A stretch of 64,000 bases of DNA, taken from contig CAJQUW010005288.1 in the NCBI GenBank assembly GCA_907163375.1, positions 176,827 to 240,826 of the forward strand, written 5' to 3'. This document shows, piece by piece, positions 57,845-64,000 of the stretch. Position numbers and translations under genes: made by a program. Below the pieces are notes generated by a model. It saw only the letters and a program-made list of their open reading frames with translations. It was not told the origin of the DNA and did no database searches. Each line of letters begins with the position of its first letter. The first letter of the stretch is position 1. Origin of the DNA: Prostheceraeus crozeri. Taxonomy: Eukaryota > Platyhelminthes > Polycladida > Euryleptidae.

Positions 57845-58809
57845 TACTACTGATTTCATGCAAAACTTATGGATCAATGGCTTATGGATCAATTGCAATC
57901 TATAAAAGATTTAAGAATATATATTATTTTTAGACTTGACAACTAATTGAAATCCGGTCGATCGTATGTCGGGGAAATTGATGATCTTGTCGGGGAAACT
58001 GCTACAGGCAACTTAGAGTGCCATGAATTTTCTCTCAAATTCCCCGATAGCATTTTAGTCCGATTTCCCCGACGGGGTGTCGAGCTTCCCCGACGGGGTG
58101 TCGACCGACACCCCTGACACCCCGCTGGCGCCGCCCCTGACTGACATTCTCTTCACCTTCAATGATGAACTTTACGTACAAAAAGAGGGCTGATCTATGG
58201 ACTCGAGCCTCGCCCCCACCATGGCAGAATTTGCAATGAATTTGATAGAGTCGAAATTCAGTGAATTTGAAATTACATCTCCCGTTTTTTATAAGCGCTG
58301 TGGATGATGTATTCGCCATTTTTCAGAATGAGCAAGAGATCAATGAATTTTTTAATTTCCTGAATTCTGTGAATTACAACATAGAATTCACTAAAGAAGT
58401 TGAAACTGAGAACTGTCTGGTTTTTCTCGATACAAGAGTAACCAGACTGGATAATTCATTTGATATCTCTTGGTCTTTGAAGAACACCAACACTGGCCTG
58501 TACACTCCTTGGTCCGCCTACGCGCCTATGAAATATCGCACTGCCGCTATGAGAGCCCTATTTTACAGAGCTCGTAGAATTTGTTCTACTGATGAGAATT
58601 ACCAAACTGCCGTCATCAGCATCAAGAACATTTTTATCAAAAACGGTTTTCCAGAGCACATGATTAAACGAGTTAAATCTCATGCAGATTCGATACCTGT
58701 GCAGAGACTAGCAAATGATGATGAAAACAAAATTGTAAATTGGAGTTTTCCTTATATCGCCAACAAGTAAAAAGAGATTAAAAACCGAATAAAAGACATC
58801 AACAAAGTT

Positions 58810-59181
58810 TTGCCAGCTGATGCTCATATCCGACCTATTTTTAAAACCCTTAAAACTTCTCAATTTTTCAGTAATAAGGATAGAGTACCTCAACATTTGA
58901 AATCAAATATTGTATACAAATACAACTGTGAGCATTGTGACAAATGCTACGTTGGTAGTTCTATCCGCCATTTTCAAACTCGTATAAACGAGCATTTAAA
59001 AGGATATCCTACACCTACAGAAATAAGCCTCCATGACCATCCTCCGATCAAAGATTTTTTCAAAGTTGTCGCCGTAACAGATCACCCAAGAATCTATGAA
59101 ACTATTGTTATCAAAATGATCGATTCAGATAAATTATTGAATGAAAGAATGAGTTCCAATCCTTTGCTTCTTGATTTGTAA
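58810..59181 (+). pseudogene. PLE GIY-YIG endonuclease domain, copy B
   Basis: The same 123-residue open segment as in copy A: a KTLKTSQFFSNKDRV linker, CEHCDKCYVGSSIRH (CxxC plus the YVG equivalent of YIG), RINEHLKGYPTPTE and the C-terminal MIDSDKLLNERM block. In an intact PLE it is the C-terminal part of one long protein with the reverse transcriptase, so this open stretch is a domain remnant rather than a separate gene. Confidence 0.85.
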
Positions 59182-59400
59182 GCTACTGTCTGCGTCTTGC
59201 GAGTGACGAAATTACTTTGAATCAGTGATGTATTTCTTGCTCTATTGACTTCGCGCTTTTACAGATGACTTGATTTTAGATCTTTTACCAGTTGATATCT
59301 ATTGAATTGATTTGCGTGTTTTAACGATATTGATTTTATTATTGCTTTTACTTTTTGATCATTGTATTTAAGTGATTCCATCCCCGCCCTCTTGTTACAC

Positions 59401-59428
59401 CTGAGGAAGTCTTTGAAAAAGATGAAAC
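59401..59428 (+). ncRNA. Hammerhead-ribozyme-like core, PLE copy B
   Basis: CTGAGGA, stem-II-like AGTCTTTGAAAAAGAT and GAAAC, identical to the copy A core at 42949-42976. Complete ribozyme folding was not established. Confidence 0.45.
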
Positions 59429-59548
59429 ATGTTGTGTGAAGAATTGTTTTCTTGTCGATATATTGGGCACTAACAAACAATATATGAATTTACACGCCCA
59501 CCAATCACGGAATCAAGTAAAATGGTCCAAGTGATAAGTAAGAGCAAT

Positions 59549-60078
59549 CCACGAGCCAGAGGATCTACTGGTCAATCTCAAATCAACGCAAAAGATGGAC
59601 GACATTTGAAAGAGGTCCAGAGATCAACGCCACAGAGACAATTGGTTCCTTGGCATTCAATAAAGTCAAGACAGCACTCCCGAGTGGCCCGTGCCGGAAG
59701 GCCGAGCAGCTGAACAAATTGGGAAAGAAGCACCTTCGGCTAGAGCTGCGAGTTCAATTTCTTTGCAAATGTGAAGCCGCAAAAGTGATCCCCAGTTCCT
59801 GCTTTTCTCCATTCCTCAGCACTTGAAAAACTGTAAGTTCCTCATTCGTAAGGCGCAGACAAAAGCTCTTAAAAAGGCGATTATTGAAGCGAAAAAGAAA
59901 TTTAGATCAGCTGATAGTTCTTTGCACAGTTTTCTGAACAACTGCAGTAATGACGAGAGGGCCCTTCTTCCTCCGATGAGGAAGTCTGATGAGGAAGTCT
60001 TTGAAAAAGATGAAACATGTTGTGTGAAGAATTGTTTTCTTTTCGATATATTGGGCACTAACAAACAATATATATATA
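59549..60078 (+). mobile_element. Penelope-like retroelement copy C, internally deleted and tandem to copy B
   Basis: It begins directly at the end of copy B with the same NPRARGSTGQSQ coding start, follows copy B for about 430 bp (to CTCCGATGA, about 59979), then jumps to the 3' end (GAGGAAGTCT, hammerhead-like core, GGGCACTAACAAACAATATA). Almost all of the reverse transcriptase and the endonuclease are missing. It retains both ends and is therefore a non-autonomous derivative. In copies B-C the reading frame could start in the terminal-repeat-like segment, a known PLE feature. Confidence 0.82.
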
Positions 60079-60305
60079 TATTGAAATTCAAAACAAGATT
60101 GTTAGGAGCGCACAACATGTTTCAGCAAATCATTTGCCATCCTCAGGGGAAATCAAGCAAACAAAGTTAAAACAATCTTTAAATACAAAATTACAAGTCA
60201 TTAGGTCACCGAGATAAAATCACTGAAGTCACAAAATGAAGTCAATTCTGAAGGTCACTTGCATTGGAAGTAGCTACGCAATAAAATACACAATAGAGCC
60301 ATGAA

Positions 60306-60830
60306 TTACAAATCTAACAGCGTATTAATGGAGCTTGCCCTTTCATTCATGAGAGTGCTAAAGTCAGACTTCTTTATTATAATTGATTCCAGAAATCTAG
60401 GGTATTCAGTACAGGCGATGATATCGAAATTTTCTTTCTTTGGTGGATGTACATGCATGCTTATTTCGGTTGGTGTTGGATACGCTTTCAAATGTTCGTT
60501 GATTCTGGTAGCAAAATGGCGGATAGAGCTGCCCACGTAACACTTTTCACAGTGATCACATGTGTATTTGTACACAACATGAGACTTTAATTCGGGCACA
60601 ACTTTATCCTTATTAGAGAAAAAATTGCTAGTTTTCAAGGTTTTAAAAACGGGGCGAACTTTCATGTCAGGCGGTAAAAACTTATTGATGTCTTTGACAC
60701 GAGAAAGAAGATTTTGTTCACTCTCCGAAATGTAGGGGAAGCTCCATGTTATAAATTTAAAGTCGTCATGAGCGTTTGGTCGAGCAAAGTTGGCTTTGTG
60801 TCTTGCCTCAACTTTTTCTCGCATGCGCAA
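60306..60830 (-). pseudogene. PLE reverse-transcriptase end plus GIY-YIG endonuclease, subfamily 2
   Basis: A continuous 174-residue stretch: FKFITWSFPYISESEQNLLS, VRPVFKTLKTSNFFSNKDK, VYKYTCDHCEKCYVGSSIRH, RINEHLKAYPTPTEISMHVH and the terminal SDFSTLMNERASSINTLLDL. It reads through the point where copies A and B share a stop, showing that the connector is normally open. It is 5'-truncated and lacks the catalytic palm, so it is not autonomous. Confidence 0.85.
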
Positions 60831-61237
60831 AATAGTTTTTTCAGAAAATCCGTTTTTTTGAAAAAGAGAATCAAATCAGAATCAACGAACATTTGAAAGC
60901 GTATCCAACACCAACCGAAATAAGCATGCATGTACATCCACCAAAGAAAGAAAATTTCGATATCATTGCCTGTACTGAATACCCTAGATTTCTGGAATCA
61001 ATTATAATAAAGAAGTCTGACTTTAGCACTCTCATGAATGAAAGGGCAAGCTCCATTAATACGCTGTTAGATTTGTAATTCATGGCTCTATTGTGTATTT
61101 TATTGCGTAGCTACTTCCAATGCAAGTGACCTTCAGAATTGACTTCATTTTGTGACTTCAGTGATTTTATCTCGGTGACCTAATGACTTGTAATTTTGTA
61201 TTTAAAGATTGTTTTAACTTTGTTTGCTTGATTTCCC

Positions 61238-61265
61238 CTGAGGATGGCAAATGATTTGCTGAAAC
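61238..61265 (+). ncRNA. Hammerhead-ribozyme-like core, PLE copy D
   Basis: CTGAGGA, then a good stem II (GCAAA-TGA-TTTGC), then GAAAC. The inverted partner lies at 60119-60146 on the minus strand. Of the cores in this window it has the most convincing stem II. Stem I and the cleavage triplet were not assigned. Confidence 0.5.
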
Positions 61266-61325
61266 ATGTTGTGCGCTCCTAACAATCTTGTTTTGAATTT
61301 CAATAGTTTTGGGCTATTTCCGGAA

Positions 61326-61351
61326 TATATATATATATATGTATATATATA
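61326..61351. repeat. AT microsatellite
   Basis: An (AT)n run with one GTATAT interruption, between the PLE and the piggyBac left end. PLEs often insert in or create such tracts. Confidence 0.85.
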
Positions 61352-62071
61352 CTTAAAACCCTTTCAAGGCTGTTGTATCATATATGATACATCGAAAATA
61401 CTCGTCATTTTCTTGGAAATTCTGCGAGTAAGTATTGAATGAACACTTGCTTCGTCGTCTTTGAAGCTTCATCAAATGTCTAGAAGAGCGAGTTTTGTTT
61501 AAATGACTCTCAATTTGAATATAATTGCATTTGATCAGGTGGACTTTGCACGCTCTGAGGTAAGTAACTTTGATGCTTCTCTCTCACTATTATATAGCAA
61601 TAAATCAGTAGAAGAAAATTCTAGCGCATTATAGACGTACCCAAATATCCCAACAACTAATCTATTTTGATTGAAAATCATTGTATCACACCGAAAAGCA
61701 GCATTTCAGATTTGTATCATATATGATGATACTGATGGTATCTTGAGATTTTCATGAGCTTGTTTCATATGTGTTACTTTAGACCGCTACAAAATGAATC
61801 GATTTGATCCACAAAAGACGAAATTCAACTAAGTTAGCTAGTCAATTAGATCATACACGTAGTGGTAGTTCTTCAGTTATCAGGAATCCATCTACAAATA
61901 CAATAGGCTGCATGTACAATGTAGCTTTCTATAATTCATGTCATAATTTAGTTGTAGGTGTACCTAACATGGAACAAGTCTGACATTGAGATAATGCATC
62001 GTAAATGAAAATATAATTTATGCACATGGGACCTACAGAAAGTCAACAAGCATCAACATGCTAAAAAATAT

Positions 62072-62141
62072 TCCCACGCGGGTTCGAACCGCCCACCATC
62101 AGCTAGGCGGCCACCTATCTAAGCCACTCGGCTACACGGGT
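62072..62141 (-). tRNA. tRNA-like sequence in the piggyBac 5' region
   Basis: The minus strand reads ACCCGTG, then a D-arm-like GCCGAGTGGCTTAGATAGG, an anticodon-arm-like CCGCC..GGTGG around TAGCTGAT, and a T-arm with GGTTCGAACC, ending GTGGGAA. Acceptor pairing is 6 of 7 with wobbles. The anticodon loop is 8 rather than 7 bases (a GCT triplet is central) and the T-stem is imperfect. It is best read as a tRNA-derived pseudogene or SINE head; a functional tRNA-Ser is unlikely because there is no long variable arm. Confidence 0.55.
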
Positions 62142-62312
62142 GATATGAGAAGTTTGTAGCAATGCAATGCTTTTATCATGAGTATGATAGTTATCCTCGC
62201 TGTTTGTAGCGTCCGTTGACCTCTCGAGAAAGCTGTCTCACTCAGTATCAGCTCCGACAGAAACATCGCCACAGTAAACAATGCATCATCTGTATTGGGT
62301 TTTTGTTGCAGG

Positions 62313-64000
62313 ATGGATGGTGACATCATTTACAAATTGAATCGTTATGGACGCCGAGTCTGCACGTTCGCTCTTCTGCCCGATGCTGATGTCTCCGACT
62401 GCGATGAAGATGACACAGATGGGACTGAATCTAGCGATTCAGGAGAAAGTAATGATTCTGACATCAGTGACTCCGATGAAGTTTTGATTGACGAAGAACA
62501 GCAGCCACAGACATCTTCGACTTCTGCAAGTCAGAGTAGTGGATCAACATTGTCTTTCTGTCATTTGCGAAAGCCAATGAAAGAACTATCATTGGTTCCT
62601 AAATCTAAAGATGACATTGTTGATTTGAAGGATCCTTTAGAATACTTTTCAAAATACTGGAGTGAATCTCTCACGCAACATGTCGTGAATATGACTAACC
62701 TATATTCTGTTCAAAACGGTTCATCCTTTAGAATTGATGCAGATGACCTGGAGATGTATCTTGGTATCTTGATCCGAATGGGGGTTGCTCCCTTGCCACG
62801 GTACGATATGTATTGGTCAAATTATTTCAGACTGCCTGCAATCGCCGATCACATGGCGAGAGACAAGTTCAAAAATATCAGCCGATTCATACACTTCGCT
62901 GATAATGACGAAATCATTCGTGATCGTGATGATCCTGAATACGATCGTCTTTTCAAGGTGCGCCCACTTCTTCATTTCATTCGTTGAAACTGCTTGAAAA
63001 TGTTCCAGGAGCAAAGACATTCAATAGACGAACAGATTGTCCCTTTCAAAGGGAAGACACGTCTTCGTCAATATGTGCCGAACAAGCCTCATAAGTGGGG
63101 TTTCAAGATTATCTCCAGGAACGGAACTGACGGATTCACCCACGATTTCTTCGTTTACGACGGAAAGTCACAAGAAGTGGCAGATTCCTGTGGATTCGTT
63201 TCAGGAGACATGGTTTTGAAACTTTGTGAAACTCTGCCTTCTCAGAAGAACCACATCGTTTATTTCGACAATTATTTCAACTTCTTGGAATTGTAGGTAA
63301 AATTGAAGGCGCTCGGCATATACTCGATCGGAACGATACGACCAAACCGATTGAGAGGATGTCAGGTTCCCTCGCAATCTGAGTTGGCAAAGGCTGGTAG
63401 AGGCTCTTTCGATTGTTGGACGGAAAGAGAGCACGACATAGCTGTAGTGCGATGGATGGATAGCCGGTGCGTGCAGCTGACATCCACTTATGTCGCAGTT
63501 GATCCAATCACCACTGTTCAGAGGTTTGACAGAAAGCAAAAGAAGAAAGTTGCCGTACAATGTCCTGCCATTGTTCGACATTACAACGCCCACATGGGTG
63601 GTGTCGACAAGTTTGACATGCTTATGGCATTGTATCAAGTGGGACACAAAAGCAAGAAATGGTACAGACCAATCTTCTTATGGTGCCTCCATCTCAGCGT
63701 GGTGAACGGATGGATCCATTACAAGAGAGAATGTGATGTTTTGCAAGAGCGATCTCAACTGGATCTCCTTTCTTTCACCACGCGAGTGTCGCAAGCATTG
63801 ATCCTGAAGGACAAATCCATTCTTCAAACTCGAAAGAGAGGCAGGCCAAGAGCTGAAAGTGGTGATCAGTGTTTCACCAGTGATATAGAAGACCCGCGGC
63901 CTTCAAAGTCTGCAAGACAAAGCACTCCTCAGCTCAGCATATTGCGTGATGGCTACGGTCATTATCCCGAAATGCTGACGGCCGACAAGCGAATGAGGTG
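62313..64000 (+). pseudogene. piggyBac transposase with two in-frame stops, 3' end outside the window
   Basis: ATG at 62313 follows TTTTTGTTGCAGG, which looks like a 3' splice acceptor, so a 5' untranslated intron is possible. An acidic Asp/Ser-rich leader (about residues 20-75) precedes the transposase core: SLTQHVVNMTNLYS, FRIDADDLEMYLGILIRMG, ADHMARDKFKNISRFIHF, RHSIDEQIVPFKGKTRLRQY (first catalytic D), a HIVYFDNYF block (second), YNAHMGGVDKFDMLMALYQ (third) and KKWYRPIFLWCLHLSVVNGW. A basic RKRGRPRAE tail begins near 63830, and the usual cysteine-rich end would lie beyond the window. The frame is the same throughout; only a TGA at 62985-62987 and a TAG at 63294-63296 interrupt it. No frameshift is seen. 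Confidence 0.9.

Larger units (their letters stand above)
51884..58139 (-). mobile_element. 6.26 kb hAT transposon inserted in PLE copy B
   Basis: The ends are CAGGGGCGGCGCCAG and CTGGCGCCGCCCCTG (perfect 15-bp inverted repeat), flanked by the 8-bp duplication ACTGACAT at 51876-51883 and 58140-58147. Near both ends the palindromic motif TCCCCGACGGGGTGTCG is repeated, two or more copies per side. A broken transposase lies on the minus strand. Two other elements (54417-55517 and 56705-57844) are nested inside. Roughly 4 kb remain when they are subtracted. Confidence 0.93.
58140..59548 (+). mobile_element. Penelope-like retroelement copy B, 3' part
   Basis: Resumes the reverse transcriptase after the hAT: LAPTMAEFAMNLIESKF, the catalytic VDDVFAIFQNEQEINEF (the YVDD-box equivalent), VFLDTRVTRLDNSFDISW and YTPWSAYAPMKYR, then the GIY-YIG endonuclease (58810-59181) and the 3' noncoding region. 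From about 58495 it is almost identical to copy A, including the same premature stop between the two domains. The last 80 bp, with an in-frame ATG near 59522, form the junction with copy C and act as a terminal-repeat-like segment. Confidence 0.87.
60079..61316 (-). mobile_element. Penelope-like retroelement copy D, second subfamily, inverted arms
   Basis: The minus strand (60079-60884) carries the end of the reverse transcriptase, the GIY-YIG domain and the 3' region. The plus strand from about 60885 to 61316 repeats the end of the GIY-YIG domain and the 3' region inverted, joined at a junction near AATCAGAATCAACG. The protein is clearly related to but distinct from copies A-C. Both arms end in a hammerhead-like core (60119-60146 minus, 61238-61265 plus). 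TA microsatellites lie on both sides. Confidence 0.85.
61353..64000 (+). mobile_element. piggyBac-superfamily transposon, left part (continues past the window)
   Basis: TTAA at 61353-61356 followed by AACCCTTTCAAGG resembles a piggyBac end (TTAA target, CCCTTT-type terminus). Next to it is the palindrome TGTATCATATATGATACA, with partial copies at about 61684 and 61714. A piggyBac transposase begins about 950 bp inside. The right end is not in the window. The left boundary is inferred from the TTAA and CCCTTT only. Confidence 0.65.

Noticed and set aside
1-64000. CRISPR array, bacterial operons, riboswitches or origins
   Set aside because: The tandem repeats seen (11130, 27821, 35106, 37212) lack CRISPR repeat-spacer structure, and the gene content is animal mobile elements rather than bacterial.

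Overview
Organism and character. The window is AT-rich eukaryotic, almost certainly animal, DNA. It holds metazoan-type mobile elements of many classes: a Polinton fossil, hAT and piggyBac DNA transposons, a Crypton-type tyrosine-recombinase element, Penelope-like retroelements (PLEs), a CR1/Jockey-type LINE fragment, tRNA-derived SINEs and several families of short terminal-inverted-repeat elements. The mix suggests an aquatic invertebrate, but the sequence does not fix the taxon. I found no convincing host protein-coding gene, rRNA or CRISPR array. All recognisable coding sequence belongs to mobile elements. Layout. (1) 1-~11.6 kb: the right part of a Polinton/Maverick-class fossil, very AT-rich and gene-dense, with a fibre-like coiled-coil protein, an unidentified clamp-like protein, a broken protein-primed family-B DNA polymerase, an A32-type packaging ATPase, a minor-capsid-like protein, an unidentified protein and a membrane protein, ending in tandem repeats. 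A TA-flanked MITE sits inside it. Its left end, and any integrase, protease or major capsid gene, lie outside the window. (2) 11.6-19.6 kb: mostly unannotatable DNA, with a SINE split by a 2.3 kb DNA transposon that carries a decayed hAT-like transposase. (3) 19.6-21.6 kb: a decayed Crypton-type element bounded by unusual hairpins. (4) 21.7-41.5 kb: repeat-strewn noncoding DNA with three more SINEs, a hAT-like MITE, a nested pair of TA-flanked elements, a LINE 3' fragment and a concentric set of inverted-repeat elements at 35.1-37.3 kb. (5) 41.5-43.1 kb: a PLE end with an inverted arm. (6) 46.4-49.3 kb: a complete-looking hAT transposon with an uninterrupted 742-residue transposase and a perfect 8-bp target duplication. 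(7) 50.2-61.3 kb: a PLE cluster whose reverse-transcriptase gene is split by a 6.26 kb hAT, itself hit by two further elements, followed by a deleted PLE copy and an inverted pair from a second PLE subfamily. (8) 61.35 kb to the end: the left part of a piggyBac element whose transposase stays in one frame but has two stop codons. How the parts relate. There is no host operon or pathway. The elements form a layered record: insertions into insertions give relative ages, and target-site duplications (8 bp for hAT, TA for the MITEs) confirm boundaries at single-base precision. Near-identical PLE copies and the intact hAT indicate recent activity. The Polinton, the Crypton, the SINE-borne transposon and the LINE piece are older.
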